A DNA stretch of 64,000 nt from Puccinellia tenuiflora (lineage: Eukaryota > Streptophyta > Magnoliopsida > Poales > Poaceae). The notes below the pieces were generated by a model that was not told where the DNA came from, did no database searches, and saw nothing but the letters and a program-made list of their open reading frames with translations. Where the stretch lies: positions 682,001 to 746,000 of the forward strand of contig QRDG01001734.1 in the NCBI GenBank assembly GCA_012064385.1. The letters are read 5' to 3'. The translations under genes were made by a program, and so were the position numbers. Every line of letters starts with the position of its first letter. Within the stretch, counting starts at the first letter, position 1. Shown here piece after piece: positions 1 through 10,840 of the stretch.

Positions 1-1637
1 TGATGACAATGTTAGTGTTCATCTTTTACTTGTATTTTGGTATTGGATGTGGGCGCTGCAGAACGAGCTTGCAGATTAAACTCAGGACCGCAAATGCCAA
101 TATCAATATGTATCATTCTTTTGTATAAAAAAAAGCATGAGCTCCAAATACAACCTTTGTTACAAAGATACGAAGTCACATGAATTTGCCTTGAGGCCAG
201 ATTCGAGTTCATTGAACAGCACAACGTTGCGACAAAATTGGTTAGGTTCAATCCACCTAGAAATACAACCTTGTTGAGAAGCAAATCCTGACCACCCAAG
301 TTTTTTACAAATAGTTATCTAGCATTTTTTATAAGATACGGGGAGAAGCACTGGCTTTTCCGTTTAGAAGGCGATATATATATTTTTACAAGGATGTAGC
401 AAAATCTTGTAAGGAACGTACAAGTTGGCAACAATTCATAACTATACTGACTACACATAATCTAATAAGTTTATTATATGTATTTGACGTAACCAGATGT
501 CCCAGCGCAGTGGCACGACACAGTTGAATCAACTTTTGGTTGGTCTCATGTTCGATGTTCGATTCCGTCATTTTTTTAAGAGGCAACCTAGCTAGTTAGG
601 ACACGTTTTCTTTATAGAGATGCTTTCTTTATAGAGATGCTGACAGCCAAGTAATGAGAGTAACCGAAAAAAGTCAGCAATAATCAATCACGAGATCACA
701 CAATTCTTTGAGTCACTCACATGATGGACCCGACCGGCTTGAACTACATCCCACAGCCTTCAGGTAAAGGAGCAACTGAAGAAAAAAAGTCAGCTAGAAT
801 CGATCATGAGATCACACAATCTTTTGAGTCACTGACATGGTGGACCGACCTGAATCACACAGCCTTCAGGCACCAACCAAAGAAAAAAAGGCCATGAGCA
901 TCACACAATCAGACATGGTGGACCCGACCGATTTGAAGAAAAAGGTCACGCCCATCCTTCAGGTAACACAGCAACCGAAAAAGAAATGAGCTAGAATCGA
1001 TCACAATATCACACAATCCTTTGAGTCACTAACATGATATACTTGACCTGCATCGCCCAACCTTCAGGTAACGGAGCAGACGAAGAAAAAAAAGCCACAA
1101 GCATCACACAATCCTTTGAGTCACTAACATGGTGGACCGACAGCCTTCAGGTAACGGAGCAACCAAAAAAAAGGACCGAGCAGCTTTAGATCAGAGTCAA
1201 GTCGCATGCGGAATAAAAAAACACGAGTTTCTACCATGAAAAACTCGCGTCGATTGTGCTAGGTAGCGCTGGCGGAGCAGCCGGCCGATCATAGACCACA
1301 AATTGGGTCTTTCATGATGGATGCTGCGCATCGATCACGAAAACACCAAAATCTCCCAAAACACGTCACCATCTACAACACATAACATGCTAATTCGTGG
1401 TGGATTCCACTTTTTCGTCTAGTGCCCTTTCAATGAATAGCCATGCAGGCCATTTTGACCAGTTTTTCAAAAAAACTCAAATAAATTGAAGATAAACTCA
1501 AAAATAAATCCTTTGATATGGAGTCCTTTTATGTGTACTAGTTGTTAGAAAAAATGATAAACTTAAGTTTTGACAACAAAGAATATAACCCCAAAAAATA
1601 AGTAAAGAAACAACGAAAAAAGAAAGAAAAAACCAAA
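1..1637. other. Repetitive intergenic DNA without a gene
   Basis: I see no protein-coding gene here. Open frames are short and show no recognisable domain. The main structure is a set of imperfect direct repeats (listed separately). The rest is AT-rich sequence with no clear transposon end. Confidence 0.6.
690..1180. repeat. Imperfect tandem direct repeats (about 5 copies)
   Basis: A phrase of the form ATCACACAATCCTTTGAGTC, followed by a GTGGACC-type segment and then CCTTCAGGTAACGGAGCAAC plus an A-rich run, recurs with copies starting near 690, 808, 898, 1006 and 1102. Spacing varies from about 90 to 118 bp, and internal parts are missing in some copies. It is a degenerate minisatellite, probably internal to an old transposon. 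The family is not assigned. Confidence 0.7.
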
Positions 1638-1676
1638 CACTCTTTGCCGTGTGCCCAATCTTAGCACACGGCAAAG
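1638..1676. repeat. Short hairpin with CACT-type start
   Basis: Thirteen-base inverted arms, CTTTGCCGTGTGC at 1642-1654 and its complement at 1664-1676, flank a nine-base loop. The left arm is preceded by CACT. CACTA transposons begin with CACT and often carry subterminal inverted motifs, so this may be a CACTA terminus. No opposite end or 3-bp target duplication was found, so the assignment is inference. Confidence 0.4.
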
Positions 1677-2568
1677 AATCGGAGTCTTCTGACCGGCTTG
1701 GCTCGTGTTCACGCGGATCACCGTCCTTAAACGTCGGATCCAGCAGGATCCAGCCCGGGAATTTCTGTGAATTTCCCGAATTAGATTTAATTGTCTGTTT
1801 TGCAGAAAAGCCCCTGTACCTTATATTTATTATAACTTTTTCTCTGTCTGGCCAATTTAGACGAATAATATCTTTTTGAAATCCATAGAACCAGTAGAAT
1901 ATTTTGGCTTTATTAGTTTCTGTTTTGTCAAACTTAGATTTATTCAAATTTCAAATGAGGAGTTTGAGTAAATTTGACATAACTTTTGTTCTAGATTTTA
2001 TTTTTGGGTGAATGCTTAGTTTAGAAGCCTTCTGTCCAGAGAGACCCCTCCCATATTTTTGTAAATTAATTTATTTAATAGTAGTATTTATTTTATGTTT
2101 ATTCCCTTTTTGGGAATTGTTTTGTATTGTTGTTATCTTAAAATTGTTTAAATTGCATTTTGGCTTCATGCATGTTTCTAAAAACCAGGAAACAATTGTT
2201 ACTATTTTACTTGTGTTTTTATTTGCATTTCAGGTGTAGCTTAGTTTTGTATGTTCGATGTTGTGTTTGTTTTATTTTGATTGTTGTATTGTTTGTTTAT
2301 TGTTATCTCTTTGCCTTGTTTAGAGTGAACGGAGAGCATCGTTCTACGTTGGAAAGAGTGTGTGAGCAATGACAACTTTCAAAAGGCAAGTGACAGACCA
2401 CCATGTTTTTACCTATTATTTTGATTATATGCACGTTAGAGTTTTATTTTAGTAAAAGCATGATAGGTGTTATTAGTATTGCTATGCAAACTGTTTAGAG
2501 TAGCACCCCTATACTAGTTAGTCTAGAAATTTCCTATGATAACTTAGTAGAAATATTTAAATGCTATG
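1677..2568. other. T-rich repeat sequence hosting the LTR insertion
   Basis: There is no gene. This is T-rich sequence that runs up to the target site of the LTR retrotransposon. It appears to continue at 7716 on the other side of that insertion, so both pieces probably belong to one older repeat. The older repeat is not identified. Confidence 0.45.
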
Positions 2569-2573
2569 CTATG

Positions 2574-3875
2574 TGTCAGGGATATGACCCCGGGTATCCC
2601 AGAGTTGGCAGTTTATTGGTACAGTAAAAGGAAGAAATAACAAGCAAATACATATGAGATAAGGGAAAGGCAGAAGAGGGCAGCTTGGTCCGACATGGGC
2701 ATGGCCCAGGCCTACATACCAGTCGCTGGGCCGACATAGGTTTATGTCGGATTCCCTAACCCGGCTGGCCATATACTCTGCACTAGTTCCACAGGCCGGC
2801 ATCTCGCCAGGCCGACATAGGCGTATGTCGGCAGCACCACTCCCGAGTCGGCCCACCTTGGCCACTCATCCGGCCGGGCCAGCGCCCAGGACACCAGGCC
2901 GGGTAAATCGCTACTACCTCGGCACGCCCCGGATCTCCTTCGACCGACACCACCAGGCCACTTCTTCGACTGACGCTCAGCCTGCCGAGATATCCCAGGC
3001 CGACATAGCCTATGTCGGCTGACCAGGTTATCCCGCCCGGCTCACTCTCCGCTCCCGCGGCCCGACCGACAAACGTAGCAGTTCATCACCCCATGACCGA
3101 CATAGTTGCCCATCAATGGCGCATATTATGTCGGTTCTCTTCATCGACTACTCTCCATCGATGCCGGGTCTTGGGACGCCCATGGCTCAGACCAGCATCG
3201 CTGCCCGCTCCCCTTCGCCAGCTACCTCGCCTCCCTATGTCGGTCCTGGGACGCTCCTAGCTCGGACCGGCATCGTCCGCTGCCAGGCAGACAGATATTT
3301 CCAGGAGGAGACAAGCGCCACTGTAGCCATGCCGGACGACTGTGCATGCATAGTGCAGCACTATTGGGAATAGTGCAACAAGACCCCAGTAGTCATTTCA
3401 TGTATAGTGTTGGTGGGCTCCATGTGTCCCCTGGGCTCCCCTTTATAAGGAGCACCAGGGGGGTCACAGAAGCACGACGGGACCCGGGGCTCCATGTGTC
3501 CCCTGGGCTCCCCTTTATAAGGAGCACCAGGGGGAGTCACAGAAGCACGACGGGACCCGGGATTCACTTTCCCCCAGCTCACATACGAGCTCCTCCTTCC
3601 TCTAGTTCTTGAGAGCTTAAATTAGGCCTCACGTAGGCGTAGCTTACACAGCTCAAGGAGCAACCATGTACCTCGCGTATGCATCATCATATACAGATCA
3701 GACAAGTAAGAGTAGGGGCTTAACCTCCTCACGAGGGCCCTGAACCTGGGTAGATCGCGTGTGTGATTCACTCTATGTGTGTAATTCTACACACCATCCC
3801 TCCCCGGTGCCAACAGCGTCCATCGGCCCCAAACATAAGCCATCCTATGGCATCTGTCCGTGCACCACCACGACA
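2574..3875 (+). repeat. 5' LTR of the non-autonomous element (1302 bp)
   Basis: This copy is highly similar to 6482-7710 but 73 bp longer because of a tandem duplication at about 3418-3562 that includes the presumed TATA box. It starts TGTCAGGG and ends CACGACA. GTCGG and CCGAC motifs are frequent in both orientations. Short open frames inside the LTR have no domain and I treat them as non-genic. Confidence 0.9.
3418..3562 (+). promoter_or_regulatory. Tandemly duplicated LTR core-promoter segment
   Basis: A 72-73 bp unit beginning CTCCATGTGTCCCCTGGGCT occurs twice head to tail, at about 3418 and 3490. Each unit carries CTTTATAAGGAG, a plausible TATA box, near 3441 and 3513. The 3' LTR has only one copy, near 7350. 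The TATA role is inferred from sequence. Confidence 0.65.
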
Positions 3876-3877
3876 GT

Positions 3878-3895
3878 TGGCGCCCACCGTGGGGC
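3878..3895 (+). other. Primer-binding site
   Basis: The sequence TGGCGCCCACCGTGGGGC lies directly downstream of the left LTR, where reverse transcription is primed by a tRNA 3' end. The leading TGG fits pairing with a tRNA CCA end. I did not assign the tRNA species. Confidence 0.65.
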
Positions 3896-6191
3896 TGATA
3901 GTGGCGTTGGTCGGATTCCGTCCGAACAGGACCTTCTTCATCAACTCCGGCGAGCTCCGCGGGCCGGGTTCCGCGGTTCGGCTCTCGGGACGGCTTCATC
4001 AACCTCTTCATCATCTATGCTGGTGTGGCATTTTCGCCATCTCCCGTGAGGCCCGGGGGCTTGACATCGACATGGCCTCCGCACGCTTACTCCTTCTTCA
4101 TCACCGGCGTCGTGCCTGCGCCCGGGGACTGCGGCGTCTATGCTGTCTCTCCCGCTCAGCCCGGTGGCTCTACATCGACGCTGTCACCATTGTCCGGCCA
4201 TGTGTTGACCGCGTCCGTGCGTGTATGGCACGCACTGCATCCGCGCACGCCTGCGGGCAGCAGGCCGAGCCAGAGGTATGTCGGTCACCGAAGGATGTGG
4301 CGTCGTAGCCGAATAAGGTAGAGGAGTAAGAGGCTTTAGAGAAAAGGTTGTGTCGGCTTGGAGACACAGGCCGAGTTAGTGAATAGAAGAAAAGAAGAGA
4401 GATGGATCCCGGCGGGTTAGAGTGTGTCGGTTGAAAAGAGTCAGCTACCGAGATAGAAAAGTCAGCAGTATCATGTTGGTCGTTACATGCATGTCGGCTG
4501 AGTGTGCGCCGAGTAAAAGGACTCAGATTGAGTCATGTGCCGATAAAGGCCTAGCTGAGATAAAAACTGGCATATAACTGCCGAGATAAGCTGCCGACAT
4601 AAACGGTATGTCAGCCAAGAGAGAATTTGGCATGTTGTTGCCGACAAAAGTCTGCCGACTATGCACATGTTGGCTCTGTTTGGTTGGTCGACTGGGCAGA
4701 GCCCAGCTTTTTCCATGCAAGTCTCGCTCGTCTTCGACTCCGTTTGGACACCCCGGATTGGGCAATCTTGTATGACCCCATGCGATTAGCATCAACAATG
4801 CAACGTAAGTAATTACCGTGTATGCTTTTGCAACAATTATAAGAGGATAACCTCAAAAGTTACTCGGGGACTGCCCCTTCATATCTTGGTAGATGTTTTC
4901 CCCGGGAACGAGATGTCTTGACCCGGGGACAGGCCGGCTAGTCAGTTTGATGTTTCTCCTAGATAGTAAAAGTAACTCGGGGACTCGGTTGAGACCGAGT
5001 CTGCGTCTTCATGCATAGTTTTGATGCTAGAGTTATTTTCATCTGTCAATAGAGTTGATGTTAAGGTTAAATGATCATTATAAATATGCTTGGACTAACC
5101 ATGTATGGTGGTATCGGTTTTACCGAGTAAGAGTTCATCACCAAGATCTTCGTTATATCGGTTATCTCGGATCGCCCAAAATATCGTGACATCCTGTAAT
5201 CTATCTCAAAACACCGTATATGTCGGCCAGCCAAAATATCATGGCATCATCAGCTATCTCCTATCGCCGCTTATGCGGGCTTGCCGAATATCATGGCATC
5301 ATCCGTTATTTTATATCGCCAAGTATCATGGCATCAACAAGTACGTCAGATCACCACATATCTCGGTTTGCCATGTATGCCGACAAGGCCGGTGGACTTC
5401 ATGTCCATGATGCCAGCAAAATCTGGTGGACCCCGCATCCAAAAAACCGACAGAGCCCATGTTGGCGATATGTCGACACAGCCCAAGCAGGCTATATATG
5501 ATACCGACATAGCCCACGTAGACAATATGTCGATGAAACATTGCCCAGGTAGGCAATATGTCAAAGCAGCCCATGCAGCCAGGTTGTTGGTTCAGCTAAT
5601 GCTGCCGACATACGACTTCGGTAATGCCCGAGATGGCTAAAAAACCGGTATATGATGATGCCCAAGCAGGCTATATGTCGGTCCAGCTAATGCTGCCGAC
5701 ATACGACTTCGGTAATGCCCGAGATGGCTAAAAACCGGTATATGATGATGCCCAAGCAGGCTATATGTTGGTCCAGCTAATGCTGCCGACATACGACTTT
5801 GGTAATGCCCGAGATGGCTAAAAACCGGTATATGATGATGCCCAAGCAGGCTATATGTCGGTCCAGCTAATGCTGCCGACATACGACTTCGGTAATGCCC
5901 GAGACGACTAAAAAAACGACACGTGACAATGCCCAAGCAGGCTATATATCACTCTAGCTCATGCGGCAGACATACGACTTCGGTAATCCCGAGATGGTTA
6001 GAAACCGACATATGATGATGCCCAAGCAGGGCATATGTTGGTCAAGCTCATGCTGTTGACATATGACTTCGAAAACGCCCGAGTTGGCTATAAACCAGCA
6101 TATGGCTGCGTTCATAAAAGTTATATGTCAAATCAGCCCACGCAGGCAATATATATACCGACATGGCCCATGAAGGTTAGATGTTGATGGG
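3896..6191 (+). other. Non-coding interior of the LTR element
   Basis: No gag-pol homology is visible. The sequence is dense in the words TATGTCGG and CCGACATA, and from about 5590 it contains a 90-bp tandem array. Open frames such as those over 3763-4308 are short, proline- or arginine-rich and lack a recognisable domain. Confidence 0.7.
5590..6110 (+). repeat. 90-bp tandem repeat array
   Basis: The unit contains CCGGTATATGATGATGCCCA, GGCTATATGTCGGTCCAGCT and CGACTTCGGTAATGCCCGAG. Near-identical units begin at 5641, 5731 and 5821 (period 90 bp), with a partial unit before and degenerate units after, near 5911 and 6001. The array lies within the interior of the non-autonomous LTR element. 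Confidence 0.85.
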
Positions 6192-6347
6192 CAGTGGCGG
6201 AGACAGGGGGGACCAGCAGGGGCCCTGGACCCCCCTAACATCATTGATTTGTTGCTTAAAAATTATGAACAATGTACAATTTAGGATTTTTTTGCCTAAC
6301 CGGCCCCCCATAACCTCCAAAATCAGGCAATCCTGCCTCCGCCCCTA
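6192..6347. mobile_element. hAT-type MITE (156 bp)
   Basis: The ends are CAGTGGCGGAGACAGG and, on the opposite strand, TAGGGGCGGAGGCAGG, forming an imperfect terminal inverted repeat. An exact 8-bp target duplication, TTGATGGG, flanks it at 6184-6191 and 6348-6355. The CAGTGGCGG-type terminus and the 8-bp duplication are typical of hAT elements. It is non-autonomous, and it is younger than the LTR element it sits in. Confidence 0.85.
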
Positions 6348-6481
6348 TTGATGGGACATTGCCCAAATTGGCTATATACTTGTTCAGCCCATGCAGGCTA
6401 TGTTTCGATACCAACTATGTGATACCTTAGTTGGGTAGCCTATTCGCGAATCTGGGATTCCCACATAGCCTCGGGGACTAC

Positions 6482-7710
6482 TGTCGGGGATATGACCCCG
6501 GGTATCCCAGAGTTGGCAGTTTATTGGTACAGTAAAAGGAAGAAACAACAAGAAAATACATATGAGATAAGGGAAAGGCAGAAGAGGGCAGCTTGGTCCG
6601 ACATGGGCATGGCCCAGGCCGACATACCAGTCGCTGGGCTGACATAGGTTTATGTCGGATTCCCTAACCCGGCTGGCCATATACTCTGCACCAGTTCCAC
6701 AGGCCGGCATCTCGCCAGGCTGACATAGGCGTATGTTGGTAGCACCACTCCCGGGTCGGCCCACCTTGGCTACTCATCCGGCCGGGCCGGCGGCCAGGCC
6801 ACCAGGCCGGGTAAATCGCTACTACCTCGGCACGCCCCGGATCTCCTTCGACCGACACCACCAGGCCACTTCTTCGACTGACGCTCAGCCTGCCGAGATA
6901 TCCCAAGCCGACATAGCCTATGTCGGCTGACCAGGTTATCCCGCTCGGCTCACTCTCCACTCCCGCGGCCCGATCGGCATACGTAGCACTTCATCACCCC
7001 ATGACCGACATAGTTGCCCGTCGATGGCGCAGAGTATGTCGGTTCTCTTCATCGACTACTCTCCATCGATGCCGGGTCTTGGGACGCCCAAGGCTCAGAT
7101 CGGCATTGCTGCCCGCTCCCCTTCGCCAGCTACCTCGCCACCCTATGTCGGTCCTGGGACGCTCCTAGCTCGGACCGGCATCGTCCGCTGCCAGGCAGAC
7201 AGATATTTCTAGGAGGAGACAAGCACCACTGTAGCCATGCCGGACAACTATGTATGCATAGTGCAGCACTATTGGGAATAGTGCGACAAGACCCCAGTAG
7301 TCATTTCATGTATAGTGTTGGTGGACTCCATGTGTCCCCTGGGCTACCCTTTATAAGGAGCACCAGGGGTAGTCACAGAAGCACGACGGGACCCGGGATT
7401 CACTTTCCTCAGCTCACATACGAGCTCCTCCTTCCTCTAGTTCTTGAGAGCTTAAAGTAGGCCTCACGTAGGCGTAGCTTACACAGCTCAAGGAGCAACC
7501 ATGTACCTCGCGTATACATCATCATATACAGATCAGACAAGCAGGAGTAGGGGTTTAACCTCCTCACGAGGGCCCTGAACCTGGGTAGATCGCGTGTGTG
7601 CTTCACTCTGTGTGTGTAATTCTACACACCATCCCTCCCCGGTGCCAACAGCATCCATCGGCCCCAAACATAAGCCATCATATGGCATCTGTCCGTCCAC
7701 CACCACGACA
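6482..7710 (+). repeat. 3' LTR of the non-autonomous element (1229 bp)
   Basis: It is near-identical to the left LTR apart from scattered substitutions and the absence of the 73-bp duplication. It begins TGTCGGGG and ends CACGACA, followed directly by the CTATG target duplication. Confidence 0.9.
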
Positions 7711-7715
7711 CTATG

Positions 7716-8820
7716 TGTTTTTACTATGAAAAGTTAATTTGTACTAAGTTAAACAACCACCTGGGTGGAATTGGTTTGCTCTATCGGTGGTCGGAGTTGA
7801 GTGGCTACTCAGGACCGTTTCCATGGTTACCTGAGTATGTGCACTTGTGAAAGGCCACCCAAGATCAAAGATATTTGAAGTTGCTCCAAGTTTAGAAGGC
7901 TTCCATTGCAGCTACTTGGTATTATGACTCTGCCTTGACTAAGTAAGTTCTAGGAACCTGATTCCGGCAGTTATCAGCGGATGAACGTCTTGTATGGGTC
8001 TGCCCAGAGGAACAGGGGACTGTTTCTGAAAGGTCACGTCTCAATATTCTCCTTTTCTTTTCACTACATGAGGTTCGAGGACGAAATGGGTTGATTGAGT
8101 CTTGTGGTGAACGTGCACAACCTGTCAAGAGTGTCAAATCTATGATCATAGCTGTGTCCCGGTTACGGACAATTCTGAGTAACTGGACGAGGATGTCAAC
8201 GGAGGATCTCAATATTCCAATTTCTCAAGTAAAACATTGAAGGGTGAACAAGGGTAGGAGATTATTTTGGATGCGCTTCGGAGGTCTCATGTCTATAAGA
8301 AAAGAAGTTTGCAAAGATAGGAAAAAGTTGGCTTTATGCAAAATAGCCTCCAAACTCCACTAGCCAAATATGCATATAGATTAATAGAAGGTTTCCTCTA
8401 TGAGTCCACCAAAGTGTCACTTGCCAGTTCCATTCCATATGGTTCTGACCAATCTTTTGGCTGCAACCAACATGTCTGCCTGTGGCACATGAAGATGATG
8501 AGGCTCCATGCTATTTTATGATTTCCGCTGCTGAACTATGTAATATGCTAGCCTCTGGCTATGCAACTTGTAATGATTTATTCTTATGGACATCGATGTA
8601 ATAGATATTTGACACAATTGTATGATATTACATCTTAAACTGTGGTGCTAGCTATTTGATCCAGGGACTAGCAAAGAACATAGGGATCTTTGCCTATTTT
8701 TAAAGGGCAGGATCACTACAAATTCCATACTAGATTTGGAAATGGTTCCAAAATTTGACACTATGACAGATTCTATAACGAAAGAGGTAAAAAGTTCTCC
8801 ACTTTGAAAGTGGTAAAACA
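7716..8820. other. Host repeat continuing after the LTR element
   Basis: No intact gene was found. The sequence resumes the repeat interrupted at 2573. It contains phrases such as GGTTCGAGGACGAAATGGGT, but no open frame with a recognisable domain spans them. It leads into the Copia remnant beginning near 8840. Confidence 0.4.
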
Positions 8821-8863
8821 GAATGTTTGGATTTAACTTCATCACCTTGTGGATTCCTTATGC

Positions 8864-8985
8864 GACATACCCGAGAGTGCTCTTATGTGACAACAGAGAG
8901 CCACGGTCCTAGTAAAGGATCCGAGGTCTCGCCACAGAATCAAACATATTGACCGCATGGATCATATTGATGAGATCGTATGATT
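8864..8985 (+). pseudogene. Decayed Copia RNase H fragment
   Basis: One frame reads LLCDN and, after a frameshift and stops, another reads DPRSRHRIKHIDRMDHIDE. This matches the end of the Copia RNase H domain, which normally carries an LxCDN strand followed by a P-R-(S/T)-[HR]-x-[RK]-x-KHI motif. The rest of pol is missing or unrecognisable. Its position just upstream of a Copia-like LTR fits the 3' end of an Angela/WIS/BARE-type element. Confidence 0.75.
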
Positions 8986-9123
8986 CTCTAAAAACATGCA
9001 TAAGATACACACAAATCTAATCTGTGGACGAAGTCAATACCACGAGTAGACATGAGCAACATTGGAATGCCATTTTATAAGCTTATGTAAATTAGATTAA
9101 TGACTTTAGTGCAAGTGGGATAC

Positions 9124-9488
9124 TGTTGGAGATATGCCTAGAGGCAATAATAATTATGATTATTATTTCATATTAAGTGTTAATTTTATGTATAACTATT
9201 GTGGTCTTTGAATAACGGATTCAGAAGGAAAACCCATACGCACGTCAAGAATAATAAACACCAAAATAAGGTCCTAGTCTTGCCTCTATAGACTAACTCA
9301 TTGATTGTATGATGGCCCTGTATTCCTGGTCATGGTATCAAATATACCGACAACAATCAGATCACATTGATGGCGGAACAATGTTGGCTGGACAAACCCA
9401 ACCAATGATATACTATGACATCATATCGTCGCAGTTTAATTAGTATTATCACAGATTAGTTATTATGCATATATGACTCCTAGGGAGT
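9124..9488 (+). mobile_element. Copia LTR, left part
   Basis: It begins TGTTGGAGATATGCCTAGAG directly after GTGCAAGTGGGATAC. That junction is typical of the polypurine tract and 3' LTR start of Triticeae Angela/WIS/BARE Copia elements. The LTR is interrupted near 9489 by palindrome-ended insertions and resumes near 14140. Confidence 0.75.
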
Positions 9489-9825
9489 AGAATAGTTATT
9501 CTATACTCACCCTCTATCTTAACAACCGCATATGATTTTTACGTCACCAAAATTTTGTCTTATGTATTAAGTCAAGAAGAACGTAAGAAAAAATATAAAT
9601 GACAAAAATAATATTTATGTGACGTTGCAAAAATACGACAAAAATACACGTATTTATGTTGTTTTTATGACTTTTACTTCATTTTAACTCATATTTTACA
9701 TTTTTATGTCGATATTTTCTATTATGGGTCAACATGATATAAATATTTACATATGTAACATAATTTATTAATGTAACAACGTAAAAAATTGTAGGGTGAA
9801 AAATAAGTTATTCTGCACCCTGGGT
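9489..9825. mobile_element. Small palindrome-ended element
   Basis: The ends GTAGAATAGTTATTCTATAC (from 9488) and, on the other strand, GGGTGCAGAATAACTTATTT (to about 9820) form an imperfect inverted repeat ending in a shared CACCCT motif. The interior is AT-rich and non-coding. No clear target duplication was found. It belongs with the similar ends seen up to 14130. Confidence 0.5.
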
Positions 9826-10084
9826 GTCGAATAGGGTACATATATATATATGTATGTGTATATATATATATATGCAAAATAGTGGGATGCTCATGGTGAT
9901 AGCTACGCACCCTGAACCAGCCCTTGGATCACCCTATAGAGTAGTTTCCATCGCCGATGTACTTAACGCCGTTCCGTCCACCTGATTGAACGAATGGGGC
10001 ACGGTTCCATTCTTCGTTAATCAGCAGGGGAAACGGTTCCTTTTCTCTAACTATGAATGGGCATGTTTTGTTTCTTCGATAACA

Positions 10085-10440
10085 AGTACGGGGTCGATTG
10101 CTTAAGAAACAATTTGATTTTTTTTCTATCCCAATAATTTGGCCGCGTTGCTTAAGAAAACAACTTGATTTTTTTTTTCTTTTTGGTCTCAATAATTTGG
10201 CCGATTGCTTAAGAAAGTGATTTGATTTTTTTCTATCCCAATAATTTGGCCGTGTTGCTTAAGAAAACAATTTGATTTTTTTCTCTCAATAATTTGGCCG
10301 CATTGCTTAAGAAAACAATGTTATTTTTCCTTTTCTGTCTCAATAATTTGGCCACATTGCTTAAGAAAACGATTTGATTTTTTTTCTTTTTTGTCTCAAT
10401 AATTTGGCCGCATTGCTTAAGAGAACGACTTGATTTTTGC
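10085..10440. repeat. Minisatellite, about 55-65 bp units
   Basis: Seven degenerate copies of a unit containing ATTGCTTAAGAAAACAATTT, a T-rich run and CTCAATAATTTGGCC follow each other. The array is bracketed by two copies of a segment containing GGGCATGTTTTGTTTCTTCG (near 10059 and 10500). It is non-coding. Confidence 0.8.
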
Positions 10441-10766
10441 GCATGGGTCCAATGGTTCCTTTTTGCGTATGGGTGTCCCCTTTTCGCTAACTATGAACGG
10501 GCATGTTTTTGTTTCTTCGATAACAAGTACGGGGCACGGTTCCTTTCTTCGTTAATCAGCAGGGGAAACGGTTCCTTTACTCGATAACGAGAAGGGCACG
10601 GTTCGTTTATTCGCTAATCAGAATGGGGCACGGTTCCTTTATTCGATAACGAGAACAAGGCCCGACTTCTACCACTTAACAGACGTTAACGGCAACACGA
10701 ATCCTGAGACTAAATCCAACGGCCGGCGCCCTATGCGCAGCTACCACCGCGGGCATAAAATCCGCG

Positions 10767-10769
<3 letters not shown>

Positions 10770-10838
<69 letters not shown>
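10770..10838. repeat. (TA)n microsatellite
   Basis: An uninterrupted TA dinucleotide run of about 68 bp lies immediately upstream of the palindromic end at 10840. Confidence 0.95.

Positions 10839-10839
<1 letters not shown>

Positions 10840-10840
<1 letters not shown>

Larger units (their letters stand above)
2574..7710 (+). mobile_element. Complete non-autonomous LTR retrotransposon
   Basis: Two long terminal repeats, 2574-3875 and 6482-7710, begin TGTC and end GACA. They are flanked by a perfect 5-bp target duplication, CTATG, at 2569-2573 and 7711-7715. A primer-binding-like segment (TGGCGCCCACCGTGGGGC) starts two bases after the left LTR. A purine-rich stretch ending CTCGGGGACTAC precedes the right LTR. 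The 2.6-kb interior has no gag, protease, reverse transcriptase or integrase motif. It holds a cluster of motif repeats and a nested hAT MITE. The element must have moved using proteins supplied in trans. The PBS type and the CGGGG(A/G)CTAC junction resemble grass Gypsy elements; superfamily is inferred. Confidence 0.9.

Noticed and set aside
10085..10440. Regularly spaced repeats resembling a CRISPR array
   Set aside because: The units are degenerate and contiguous without unique spacers, there are no cas genes, and the genome is a plant's.
10770..10838. (TA)n run as a replication origin or regulatory element
   Set aside because: Simple TA expansions are common next to transposon ends, and nothing else supports a function.
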